This document shows, in pieces, positions 10,787 through 21,732 of a stretch of 64,000 bases of DNA. Origin of the DNA: Anthoceros angustus (lineage: Eukaryota; Streptophyta; Anthocerotopsida; Anthocerotales; Anthocerotaceae); NCBI GenBank assembly GCA_010909165.1, contig VJWM01000011.1:1302001-1366000 (forward strand), written 5' to 3'. Under the pieces are notes generated by a model. It was not told where the DNA came from, ran no database searches, and saw nothing but the letters and a program-made list of their open reading frames with translations. Within the stretch, counting starts at the first letter, position 1. Each line of letters begins with the position of its first letter. Made by a program: the position numbers and the translations under genes.

Positions 10787-13200
10787 CGAGGCGATGGACC
10801 TTGAGGTCCCGAGGATGGCCTACAACCGCAAGGAGGAAGAAGGGGCGTGCCGAGCCCCTTAAGGCGGAAGATAGGCGCCGGCGCCGAGGCTCGAACGCAA
10901 TGACAACCAACGGATGGTTGATATCCGATCCGCCGGATGAGTAAGGGCGGTAGCCCGGATCATTGTCCATTGAACTCGCCACCAAGGTGGATCACCTTGG
11001 TGATAACTTGGTATTCTCGCATGCGCCCAATGGGAAGAGAGCGACCGGGGGAAGGATTATCTTCGCCTGCGGAGGCACGCAGCTAAGGAGCGAGAAGCCT
11101 CGCTTATCAGATCAACCGATTCATGGGGGGGACATTTCGAGCCCTCAAGGAGGAGAGCTTGAGCGGCGCCCGGGCCGGAGGCCCCTGGCAGAGCGTGCAA
11201 GGGCGCCTGAGGTGGGGGTCGCCCTTCAAGACCAAGCGACTGGAGGAGGACGATCGAGGATTCCTGACTCCATACGCTGAGCGAACCCCTCACCACCTGT
11301 GGAAGTTTGGGAGGCGATTCCCCTTCCTCCTTTTGGTGCCCTCCGAGCGCACACAGAGGGAGCCGATGCCGGAGGCGGCCCCGCACCGGCTGCATGCAGC
11401 CCAACAACCACGACGGCCGCCGAGCCCCGACGAACCGGGAGCCAAGAGGCGGAAGACGGTGCCGCTTACCAACGCAAAGACCTCGAAGGTGCAGACTTAC
11501 CCCGCCCCACCTGAGTGGCAAGAGGTCAAGAGGCGAAGGAGGGCAGAAAGGACGTGGCCCAAGGAGCAGGAGGTCACCGCGCAGCCCCCACCTCGAGCCG
11601 GCCCCTGCCCCCGGCTGAAGGGGCAAAAGAGCTTGCTGACCCCCTCACCTCCTCCGAGCCCTGGAGAAAGAGGGCACAAAGGAGTTAGAGGCCAAGAGGG
11701 CCAAGAGGGTGAGACTGACCACCACTGTGACCCGAGGGTCCCGATTAGGTCCGAGAACCCCCCGACTTATCGACCGCGGTATGGAGGTCCTCGGATCGAG
11801 AAATGCCGGCCCCACTACGGACTTTGTGGGGGCCTCACTGTGGCCGTGGAAGAAACACGGCGAGTCCTGCTACCATGGACGGAATGCTTTGGGGTCTCGT
11901 GGTACAGAGAAGACCTGTGAAGTGGAGGCCACCCGAGGAGGATGGTGGAACCCAAGAGCAAGTGAAGGCGCCGAGGGCAAAGGAAAAGGCGGAGTCCCTC
12001 GCCGATCGAGGAAGGGAAACGCCGGTGGCGCGAGGCCCGTTCACAGATCGGTTAAGGTTCTTCACCCAGGCAAGCAAGCTCAGAGGCCCAAGCGGGCGGA
12101 GGACCTTGCAGCTAAGAGGGGAAGCGCAGCAGAGGCGGAAGAGGCCCGGCACAAGCAGAGAGCTCGGACCGGGCGGAGGCGGCCCGCCAGAGCCGCCAAA
12201 TGGGCGAGGCCTGTAAAGGCGGCGGGCGAAGGAGCCCAAGTCGAAGAGCGACCGGATCACCATGACGTGATCGAACCGTGGAGAGAGCACAGCAGCACCG
12301 AGGTTAACGGCCGCAAAGGCGCTATGGAGGTAGGGCCAAGACGGAGATAGAGGATCTCCGAGTACACAGGAGGTAGAAGGAGGGCAGCAGATGGAGGATG
12401 GAAGGACACGCTGGAGCTACAACCCAAGATGCGCTTGAGCAAGCAGTGATTCTCAACGAGAGAATCCACCTCGAGCACGAAATGTAGTAGCTCCTCCGTC
12501 AAGACGGAGGAAAATCGCGACTATCCAAGGAGTTGGACGCTGCTGCTGTATGAGCCGGAGGAAGTCCGAGCCTGGACGGAGGTATCGATCACCGAGAGGG
12601 AGTCATGAGCTAAAGGCCGTAATGAACGGAGCGCGAGCACCGGAAGTGTAAAAGAAGCCGCCGGTCCAAATTGAGAAAGGAAGGAACGCCGCGCTATGGC
12701 GGTAAGTCATGGCGGAAAAGGAAACGACGGAGCCGAGCAAGTGAGCAACGCAGCAGGAGGTGACCGAGGCCGCCTTGTAGCCTCGCGAGATATGCCCAAC
12801 CACAACCGGGTGAGAGGTGGCCCAACAAGCCGAGCAAAGACGCCCCAACACTTATGGCGAGGGAGTATCGGTGCCCGCACACGTGGAAGAGGCAATTCAA
12901 CAAGTCGATCTCACTTTGCCTATTACCACGCGAGCCCCGGCGAGAAGCCTCTCGACGGCCGCAGACGACGGACCGGAAGGCTCAAGGAGATGAAGGCCAC
13001 GGACAGGACCCTAGTGGCCTGCTTGGAGATGACGGAGCGCGGAGAGGAGCAACCGAGGAGCAGAAGGGAGCGCGGATGCGATCGAGGTAAGCACCCCGCA
13101 CCTCACCATGGAAGGAGGGGCCAACGGAGCCACACCGGGCGATCGGGAACATGGGAGGACTTCGAGGAGAGCCACTGAGGAGTCCTGAGGAGGAAACCCG
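10787..13200 (+). mobile_element. Internal region D, 5'-truncated
   Basis: Enters the unit at GAGGCGATGGACCTTGAGG, so the LTR and the first ~220 bases of the internal ORF are missing. From there it is colinear with A and C: hairpin at 10980, KRRKTVPLTNAKT near 11445, the NERIHLEH-type coil near 12455 and the EEAIQQVD segment near 12885. It ends with GAGGAGGAAACCCGG and passes into a complete type-2 LTR. Frames are broken. Confidence 0.6.
10980..11002. repeat. Perfect hairpin, unit D
   Basis: Same palindrome as the other three units, at the equivalent position. Confidence 0.85.
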
Positions 13201-13201
13201 G

Positions 13202-14312
13202 TGGGCGTGAGTCCGACTTTGTCCGGACTCAGGGAGGCCGGACCAAGTCCGGACTCGAAGTCCGGACCAAGTCCAGTCCGGACCAAGTCCGACAATAAGT
13301 CCGGACAAGTCCGACAAATAACCGACCCGAGGTCCGGACCCAGACAAGGTCGACCCAGGGCCGACCTGTGAATAAGCCGACTGTTCGTGAGTCGAGACAG
13401 ACCTCGAGGACCGGCCGCGGGCAAGAAGGAGGAGCCCCTTCGACTTACGCTTAGGGGAGCCGATAGGTGGCCCCACCGGCCAAGGACCTGTGGAGGCCAG
13501 GATGACGTAACGACCGCCGAGCCCAACCCGGCTGTGATTCCGGGAGAGGAGGGCCCGCCACGGATCATCCGATTGGGTACCACAAGCTCGGGGCGAGTTG
13601 GACCACCCATTCGAGGGGCCAGGACCTTCCAGCCCAGTCGTGAAGGAGATAGGGGATAGGTAGGCGGCCGATTAGGGTATACCGGTGGCTCATTTCGAGA
13701 ATAGGGGGTGTAATAAAGGCGCCACCTTGGGCGCGATATAAGAAATGAGGCTCTAGTAAAGCATCTTTCTCTTGGTGTTGATGCGCGTTCTTGCGGACCT
13801 TTGTGAGTCTTCTTGCTAACGTGAGTCTGAGTCACGGCGAGCACGGCGACTCGGGAGATTGATCAAGGTCGTGGCGGACTTAGCGTTGTGGTGTGTGCGG
13901 GGAAGGGTGGCGGTGATCCGTGCTCGTCCGGGCCGCGGTCATCGAGCAGGCAGCGTGGCGGAGGAACTCGGGAGGGTGTGTAGAGCCGGACGGAGGCGGC
14001 CAGAGCAGCGGAGGTCGGCTCGTAACCAGCGTCTTTTCTAAGAAGAGTGTAGCGTGAGAGAGAGAGGAAAGGGGATCGTGAAGGATGTATGTGAGCGATC
14101 TGACGGACGTGACGGGTCCCTTGTTTAGCCATACAAGACTGTCTGAGCGTTGTGAGTAGTTAGGAGTATGTGTGTGTTGAGGTGAGCAGGCGCTAAGGAC
14201 GGTAGAATCACACAGCAGATGCAGGGCCTATCATTCCCTTGGGAGCGGACTTCTTCCTACAACGACCGGGATTATGCGGCCGGTCCATCGGCAAAAGTCC
14301 ACATTTTGGCGC
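13202..14312 (+). repeat. 5' LTR (type 2), ~1.1 kb
   Basis: Opens TGGGCGTGAGTCC and ends in CA just before TTTGGCGCTGCCGGGAA, a sequence typical of the LTR/primer-binding junction in Tat/Athila-like gypsy elements. Inside are degenerate GTCCGGAC repeats (13210-13400), CCCTTCGACTTACGCTTAGG, a GGGGTGTAATAAAG block and a promoter TATAAGA at 13737, followed by TTCTCTTGGTGTTGAT and GCGTTCTTGCGGACC. The second copy at 16170 has all of these in the same order. Confidence 0.7.
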
Positions 14313-16169
14313 TGCCGGGAATGAAATCGATGCGTGGTCCAAAGTGCGTCCTTAGGAAGAGAAGAAGTGAATGCGTGGCGGTCGGCGGCGGTCAAGTGAA
14401 CCGTCGGGAGGATCGGACGTGGTCACTCCTGCTGCTCTCCGAGCCGTGAGAGGAGAGACGCCAAACCCAACGAGAGAGCACCGCCGATCGAGGAGGGAGA
14501 ACGTGGTCGAATTGTGACCAAGACGAGTACGGGTACGAGGGACGCCAACGGAAGAAGGTAGGCGGCCACGCGATGGCGGACCATGGCCCCTACCTCGACC
14601 AAACAAGCGTACTCCATATTCGGAGGAAGAAGGAGGCGGGATGCGGAGACCTTTGTGGAGGACTTCGTGTCCAAAGCCAACTTCAGCGGAGAGGGAGGCG
14701 GCCGCTCATCCAGCTTTTCAAGGGGTTCTCAGGGGCGGTGCTCAATGGTATCGGAGAAAGTACCGACCACCGGAGAATGCCCCACCCGCCTCGCTTGAAG
14801 CTTTGAAAATGCCTTCTTAGAGCGGTTTCGAGGATCGACCGGGAGGGGTATGTATTATCAAAGTTGGAAAATCAGGCGAGGAAGAAGGAGTGGGCTCGTA
14901 CATCGGCGGTTCTATGCACGAGGATCGGCATCCAACCCATACCACGATGCAATGCGGTGGTTCGCGGTCTAGCCAAACCCATGGCGAGCCGTCCTGCTGG
15001 CCGAGAAGGGCGTGGGCAAGGCGGTCGAGGCGGCCGAAAACTACGAGGAATCGCTACATCGGAGGATAAAGAAATCCGCTCAAGGAGGCAAGAAGAAGAA
15101 GAAGAAGCGGGGTTCGAGACTCAGGAGGAAGAGTCTTGAGAGGAGGAGGAAGACCAATCGGAGGTGTCTTGAGGAGGAGGGGCGGTCGTCCAGAAGAAGA
15201 GGCGGAGGTCTCTAGCGAGGAAGAGTATCCCCGCAAGAAGAAGGGCAAAAGCCCGGCTAAAGAAGCGGGGTAAGAAGGAGGTGGTGACACGGCCGGTCAG
15301 AAGCTCCACCGGACCCGACTCCCTCAAAGGAGGTGGCAGTCCGGGAGGACTGGAAAAGTGATAAAGAGAGTAGAGGACACAGCGATAAACAGTTAAGGGA
15401 GGCGGCGGAAAACACCGACTACGGTGCGAGCGCATCTACGGTGTGCCGTGTGCGACAACACGGCCATTGAAATCAAGCGCCCCTCAAGGCGGTGCATCAA
15501 GTGGACTACGAATACGAGGAGGAGGCGAGGAGCAATGGGAAGAGGCCTATCAGTGCAGAAGCCCCTCGGGCGCGATATCCCAAAACCATGTATCAGTCAG
15601 CGGAGGTCCGTCAATACGGGCCCCACCGATGCAAAGACCGCATGGGAGCCCGGGTATCCTCCGTGCAGTAGTGCATTGGGCTGGGAATCACAGCCATTAC
15701 TCCAGCGTGTCCGTACCCAGAGGCGGGGTAATGGGGACTTGACGTGTGGCGGCCAGCGGTGGGCATATGGAGGCGATGCGCTATGTCCCAACCCCGCGCA
15801 GGGCAGTGCGATATGCCACACCAAGCGGAGAACCCGACCACCGCGCCACCTCCTAAGGCGTGACCGTCGGCAGGTCGAAGATGCTCGATTGGCGGAGTGG
15901 GAAGAGATCCCAGTGCAGCGAGATGGAAAGAACAAGATGCGGTGGGGGTGTCGAAAGGAAGGGAGTGGCGTAGAAATCTTGGAGGTGTCTACTCGTGGCC
16001 GAAGGAAGGAGGCGGAAGGCGCCCGGTCGAAGAAGAACAAGGCTGGAGTAAGCGTCACGGGGCCTTAGGAAAACAATCAAGCGGAAATACCGGAGGATCC
16101 GGATGAAGGAGGGGCGGGCGGCTACGGGAGGATTACGAAGGAAGTTCTCACGTCTGAGGAGGGAAAAGT
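14313..16169 (+). mobile_element. Decayed gag of the type-2 LTR element
   Basis: Begins with the TGGCGC-type primer-binding site and reaches an ATG at 14583 encoding APTSTKQAYSIFGG. Read across frames, ETFVEDFVSKANFSGE, then ALQWYR..YRPPENAPP, then LEAL.NAFLERF near 14800 follow the pattern of the plant retrotransposon gag domain. A lysine-rich stretch (KKKKKKRGSRLRR) lies near 15100. No RT or integrase is visible before the purine tract GAGGAGGGAAAAG at 16155-16169. At ~1.86 kb of internal sequence this element is non-autonomous. Confidence 0.65.
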
Positions 16170-17267
16170 GCATAGCCCACATGGCGAGTTGGACCACGAG
16201 GTCCGGACTCTGAAGACCGGACCGAGGTCCGGACTCTGAAGGAGCAGGACCACGAGGTCCGGACCTCAAGGAAGACCGGACCACGAGGTCCGGACCCAGG
16301 GTCGGACCTGGCCTGGACTCGGAAACCGGGACTCGAGTTCGGGGTCGAGACAGACCTCGAGGTCCGGCTGCGGCGATGGGAGGAGCCCCCGACTTCGCTT
16401 AGGAATGGCGGTGGCCGGCGAGGGACCGAGGGAGGCTGGAGGATGACGTCGTAATGTGGGTTGTCGGACCGCCGCCATGCGGTGAGTTCCGGAGAGAGGA
16501 GGGGCCCCGCCTCACGGATCATCCGATTGAGCGCCACAAGCTGTGACGGAGATTGGACCACCCATCCCGAGTGAACCTGCATCTTCCCGCCCCACCGACG
16601 AAGGAGATAGGGGAGGAAATAGGATGGTAGGCGGGATTAGGGCATCTTGGCATCATCGAATGGGGGTGTAATAAACGCCCACGGGCGTAGTATAAGAGGG
16701 AGGCCGCTAGTAAAATATCTTCTCTTGGTGTTGATCGCGTTCTTGCGGACCTTGGGCGTCTTCTTGCTTCGCGAGTCTGAGTCACCGAGGCACGACGACT
16801 CGGGATCAAGGTCCCGTGACGACTTAACGTGTGGTGGTGTGTGCGGGGAAGGACGAGACCCTTGTTCGTCGAGAGCGGCGGTCCAACGCGTCGGCGGGAC
16901 CGGAGCGTGTGAGCCGGAGGTACTTGGGAGGGTGTCTGAGCCGGACGGAGGAGGCCCAGCAACGTGGGAGGTCCTGTGTAGCCACTTGCGTTCTTTTCCA
17001 AGGTTGATAAGTGTAGAGAGAGCGATGAGGAGGAAGAAGAAAGCAGTGTGACGAGCGGACAGCGTCCTTAACGCTTGGCCACACCGGCCTGTTCGGTGAA
17101 CGTTATAAATAAATGGTGTAAACGAAGATTGAGTGTGTTAAGGTGAAGTGGACCAAGAAAGGTGAGAATCGCTGAAGCGCCGCAAACGGAGCTATCATTC
17201 TCTTGGGAACGGACCATTATTAACGACACGGATTGTGCGCGCTTGTCCATCAGCGAAAGTCGCGCCA
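16170..17267 (+). repeat. 3' LTR (type 2), ~1.1 kb
   Basis: Second type-2 LTR, directly after a purine-rich tract. It contains ACCACGAGGTCCGGAC repeats at 16190-16340, GACTTCGCTTAGG, GGGGTGTAATAAA, TATAAGA at 16691 and TCTCTTGGTGTTGAT. It ends near GAAAGTCGCGCCA, matching the end of the 13202 copy (CTATCATTC.CTTGGGA.CGGAC shared). The copies differ by many short indels. Confidence 0.68.
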
Positions 17268-18030
17268 CACCACTCCCAATGATGTATTCGTGGATGTGCA
17301 GACAGGTGCCTAATGCCCCTGAGATGCTGCAATTAAGCTTCCAGGGTGGAAACAAATGTCGCTTCATGATCTGTCTTCGCCCCTTTTGCTTGCATCCTGG
17401 CATAGAATCCCTGTCCCCAAGCTTGCCTCTGCTGAGCATATGCTGCAATCATGGCAGTCCATGATACCAGATTGCGATCCGACAAGCTATCAAACACCTG
17501 GTGTGCTTCTTTGATGCCGCCACATTTTGCATACATACTGACCAAGGTATTACCCTCAAACAAGTCTCGACAAACCGAAAGCCGATATATATCTCCTTCC
17601 TGCTTGGACACCGCTCACACTGACAGCCCACAAACATGCCTTTCGCAAGTGAGTGCGATGTTTTGAGGGTGCTCACAAAGCCCCAAGCATCAGGCCACAC
17701 TCCCTCATCTTGCAATTGACGATAAATCTGCAAAGCCCTTTCACTCTGGTCCTGCTGTACATGCGCTGAAATGATTGCGTTCCATGACACAGTGTTGCGT
17801 AGAGGCAATCCCTCAAACACCTGCACCGCTAAGCTCCTCCTCGTGCACTTGTTGATAGAGCTGCAAAGAATGCTATCCTTGGTCCAGCTGGGCTTATGCC
17901 CCAACAGTAGAATTCCGTCACCAGATTCCGCTTAGACAATTCAAGAAACACCTATTTTGCATCCCGGATCCTGTTGTCTGATCCAAAGCCCCATTCCCAT
18001 TCATTTGTGGATGACCATCACATACTTTCC
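17268..18030 (-). pseudogene. PPR protein pseudogene fragment
   Basis: Minus-strand frames contain pentatricopeptide motifs: LFEGNTLVSMYAKCGGIKEA, VFDSLSDRNLVSWTAMIAAY (17333-17611), VFEGLPLRNTVSWNAIISAH and ERALQIYRQLQDEGVWPDAW (17449-17904). The motifs fall in different frames with stops between them, so the gene is broken. PPR proteins bind organellar RNA. A related fragment lies at 19380-20065 on the same strand, on the other side of a TIR element; the two are either parts of one interrupted gene or duplicated pieces. Confidence 0.75.
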
Positions 18031-18310
18031 ATCCACAAGTGCACATTCCTCCTCCTCCGCAAGGCCAATGCCACAGGCCTGGAGAGCACTCCTAGCATGT
18101 CCAGCTGGGCATCAGGTTTGTCGCCTACCCCAACTATGACCTGCCACGCACAAGAGGTTCTTTGCTGATTGCTGCAAATGCAACTCTTCTTCAGTGGCAA
18201 CCATTTCAAAGCCACGAAGAGTCCAAATGAAATGCACCATAAAGCAATTGCCAGCACAGTAACTAGGTTTTCAGCATCGAATATTTCGGGGATGTAATGA
18301 CTGGATAGGC

Positions 18311-19308
18311 TATGGAATACCGATCTGCCGAAGCCCTTTAGGGTTTTTTTCGATGAGACAAAGAGTTTTCGCCGACACCGCGGAAAACTCTCGTGTCTAC
18401 ACTTCTGACGACATCGGCCGGGCGCCTCGTGTCCGATCTCCACTAAGCCCGGTGTGTGAAGATTCTTTTAGGTTTTGACACACAAGGTTTTCTTTTTTAG
18501 TCTTGTGCATGGGCCATCGCACATCCATTGGCATGACCCCATGTGCCCCATCATCGCCTGCCATAAGGAAACTGCTACGTGCCTTTATGGCAGAAGCGTG
18601 AGGAGCCATTTCCGCCATCCGCTTTTCGCGATCCTCAGCCTTTGTGGTCGAGTAGCCCGAGGCGCCATATACCGCCGCAGGCGCCACACCATCCTGCATG
18701 ATGACATTTGGCCATATGTTAAAAGGATGTGAAACACACCGGATCGAGCATGTTCGAGGCTAACATCCGGCCACGCGACGGTGAAAGGGAAACGCAGCCT
18801 TGAACGACTAGCATGCCCACAATGGGGCTTCCACCGGGCCGAGACATGTCCGATCCGATATATATGTCCATATGTGGTGCAGAAAACCTAAACATGAATA
18901 TGTGTGTTTGACATAAACCCTAAATGGCGTAAAGAAAAGTGGATGACGAGATCGGAACACGAGGGGCAAGTTCCGAGACAAAAACTTTGTGTGCCTACCT
19001 ACGTCGTCCGTGATGTGGCGTATGTGATGAAGGAATTTTGAAGATGCGCAGGCATCTTCATGTAGAATACCGGAAGAAAAAAACTTGTCACACATTTCCG
19101 GCTTAGTGACGAGATCGGTATTCCATAGAACACGAGGGGGCAAGTTCCGAGACAAAAAAAACTTTGTGTGCCTACGGCCCGTCGTCCGCTGATGTGGCGC
19201 GTATGTGATGAAGGAATTTTGAAGATGCGCAGGCATCTTCATGTAGAATACCGGAAGAAAAAAACTTGTCACACATTCCCGGCTTAGTGACGAGATCGGT
19301 ATTCCATA
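18311..19308. mobile_element. ~1 kb DNA element with 16-bp terminal inverted repeats
   Basis: Left end TATGGAATACCGATCT (18311-18326) is the exact reverse complement of the right end (19293-19308). If the outer TA is the target duplication, the element starts TGGAATACC and ends GGTATTCCA. No transposase is recognisable inside. It sits between PPR pseudogene pieces. It may be a non-autonomous element; superfamily unknown. Confidence 0.5.
18943..19308 (+). repeat. Two tandem copies of a ~181-bp unit
   Basis: CTTGTCACACATT.CCGGCTT occurs at 19084 and again at 19265, spacing 181 bases. Each unit carries GACGAGATCGG, GCAAGTTCCGAGACAAAA, TGATGTGGCG and the small hairpin GAAGATGC-GCAG-GCATCTTC. The second and terminal copies include the TIR sequence GATCGGTATTCCAT; the first lacks TATTCCATAG. 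Confidence 0.8.
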
Positions 19309-19379
19309 CATTTGGCAAGTTAGATATCTCTGCTCTATATAGTTCTGGAATAACTTGGTATTATTTTGCAGACAATAAG

Positions 19380-20065
19380 ATCGATAGCAAATTTTTACAA
19401 GGGGCTGTAGCCGCTCGAAGAACATTAATATGACGGTGGTGTTACCCACAAACAAGTCTGATTCAAACCCACTCCCCGCAGCTGCCGCAGGTATCTCCTT
19501 CCCTGTTTGAAGGGACACGGCCTTCACACTCTGACAGCCCATGACCACACTTTCCTCCTTTTCGGCAAGTGAGCCACATGCTTTGAGAGTGCTCACAAAG
19601 GCCCATGCAAATGGCCTCTCTCCCTCATCTTGCGATGGAGAACAAATCTGCAGAGCCCTTTCACCCTGGTCCTGCTATACATGCGCTGAAATGCTTGCGT
19701 TCCATGACACAATGTTGCGGAGAGGCAATCCCTCACATACCTCCTGTGCGTCCACGAGGCTACCACACTTTGCGTACATACTAACCAAAGTGCTACCGGC
19801 AAATACATCTGTCCCAAGACCCCGCGGGGCCAGTTGCTGTGCAGCATGTACTTGCTTCCCCTTCTGCAGCAACTCTCGATTCACGTCCTTTCCATCTCTA
19901 GAGAAGAGCAACTTCCTGCTTTCGTGCGAGGCTGCCACATGCTTCGAGAGCAGTGACCAATGTCCGAGCATCACCGTTTTAACTCTCCTCTAACATTTGT
20001 TGATAAAGCTGCAAAGCATGCTATCCTTGGTCCAGCTGGGCTTGTGCCCCAGAGACCGGAGACCG
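19380..20065 (-). pseudogene. PPR protein pseudogene fragment
   Basis: Minus-strand frames carry GKQVHAAQQLAPRGLGTDVF, AGSTLVSMYAKCGSLVDAQE and EGLPLRNIVSWNASISAHV (19675-19974), then FVSTLKACGSLAEKEE, GKEIPAAAAGSGFESDLFVG further on (19430-19596). This is a plant PPR array with frame breaks. Blocks such as GGCAATCCCTCA.A.ACCT and ATGCTATCCTTGGTCCAGCTGGGCTT also occur in the 17268-18030 fragment. Confidence 0.75.
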
Positions 20066-21720
20066 CAGGCTTCCAAGCACTCACATACTACACTCTCTAA
20101 AAAATCAGGCAAGAAGGATCTGGAGGTGGAAATTTGGAACTGACTCTTTCGCTGAGCATTTCCTCCCTTTCACTGTACGCCATTTGAAAAGAGAAACTTG
20201 AGCTTGAAATAAGCTTAAAGCTGGTTGGAGATGGAATTCTAGCACGACAACTTCCACACAAGGAATTAAGTCATGTACGAGGTTTCCAAATTTCCAAAAT
20301 GCAGTCCCGCCACAGTTCAAGTGTTGTTTCAGGACAGCCATCCCGGAACCATGTTACGGTAGGCTGAGGCCCGATTTGGCAGCCACAACGCGCGGTAACT
20401 GTCGATTCCAAGCTACTCCAACAGTAGTTAGCAAACTGAGCAGGGTATGGAGTGGATCCTTCATTCCAGTCAGTATTGCAGCCTCAGTTATTACACAGAA
20501 TGTTTGATGGCCAAACAAGAAATTGAATATCAAGTCACCAACTGCACGATGTTATGAGCTGTCGGCCATCGTCTTTTCCCGACTGTACAGAAGACTGCTG
20601 TGCTCGTTGGCGGTTGCATAGGGGCGAGCGCCAAGTAGGCGCACCCCGAAGAAGAATATGGACATGGGTAAGCAGAGCGCTCTATGAAGAGGGAAGGGAA
20701 TGAGAACCATCCGTGGAACATGGGGATCTTGGATGACAAACTGTCGACCTTGGGATTCGAATCCAAGTTGTTCGAGTGAGACTCGAACGTCCTATCCGTG
20801 TACAATACAGCGGAAACACATTACATAAGCTGGTTCAGACCAAGCTGGTCTCTACACAGCCATGTTCAGCCGGCGATGCACAAGAGGCAGATGAGGTAAC
20901 ATTGGATTTTTCTTCTGTACTGGACCCTTGCTCAAGATCGATAGCAAATTTTTATAAGGGGCTGCTGCTGCTCGGAGATTGCGTCCACATTAATATGATC
21001 ACAGTACTGGAACTCCTGAACTTAAAGGTCCACCGGTGGGAAGCTCAGTGTCCCCCGAATAGTGGGAAACGTCGCGCTGTAAAAGAAATGGACACCTGAA
21101 GTCGGACAAGACATATGAAGTTGGAATTGACATTGCATACAAATGCTTGTTGTGAACTTACTGCTTTCACAACCGAAAGCCAGATCACAAACGTTGCAAC
21201 AAGCAGTTGAACATCTGAGAGGCAGAACGAGAGCAAAACCATCCTCCCTCGTGCTATTAGGACACCAGATCGCGACTCTGGTTCGTAACATTTTCCATCC
21301 GGATTCCCTTGGATCTGATCCATCTAAAGCAACGGGCCATGGCAAACCAAAACTGCACACACGCACAAGCTTGCAAGGCTGCAAGCCAGCCGAATTTACA
21401 TCTGACTGCTCCGAGTTTATGTACACATCGCTACGATCCGCACTAGTCTTGGGTGAGCAGGACCTCCACATTCCTGATCCGCTTGGTCGGGAATGTCCGC
21501 CGACTTCGGACACCAGTGTTGACGCTCACGTCCAGACAAATCTCCCGCCCTTGCCTGCCCTTGCCCGCCCTTCAACAACCCACCACAAGAGTCTTTGAGA
21601 TCCAACACAATGTCGCCATTCTAAGTGTCTGCATTTGCATTTGCTAATTGACGTACTGGAGTCACGGCTGGAGAATGCGACGCTACCGTTGACACAATTA
21701 CCTCGGCCAAGTACTTGCGC
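20066..21720. other. Intergenic, no gene recognised
   Basis: Open frames on both strands are short and unlike known families. AGATCGATAGCAAATTTTTA followed by TAAGGGGCTG at about 20936 repeats the sequence at 19379 almost exactly, so a piece of the PPR-side flank is duplicated here. Otherwise I see nothing. Confidence 0.4.
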
Positions 21721-21732
21721 ATTCCGTGTCCC

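Noticed and set aside
2405-13178. Many 100-270 residue ORFs in units A-D as independent genes
   Set aside because: Equivalent positions in the four copies are open in different frames; these are fragments of one decayed retroelement ORF.
21022-21598. Overlapping ORFs of 151-163 residues on both strands
   Set aside because: No signal peptide, motif, splice context or family resemblance.
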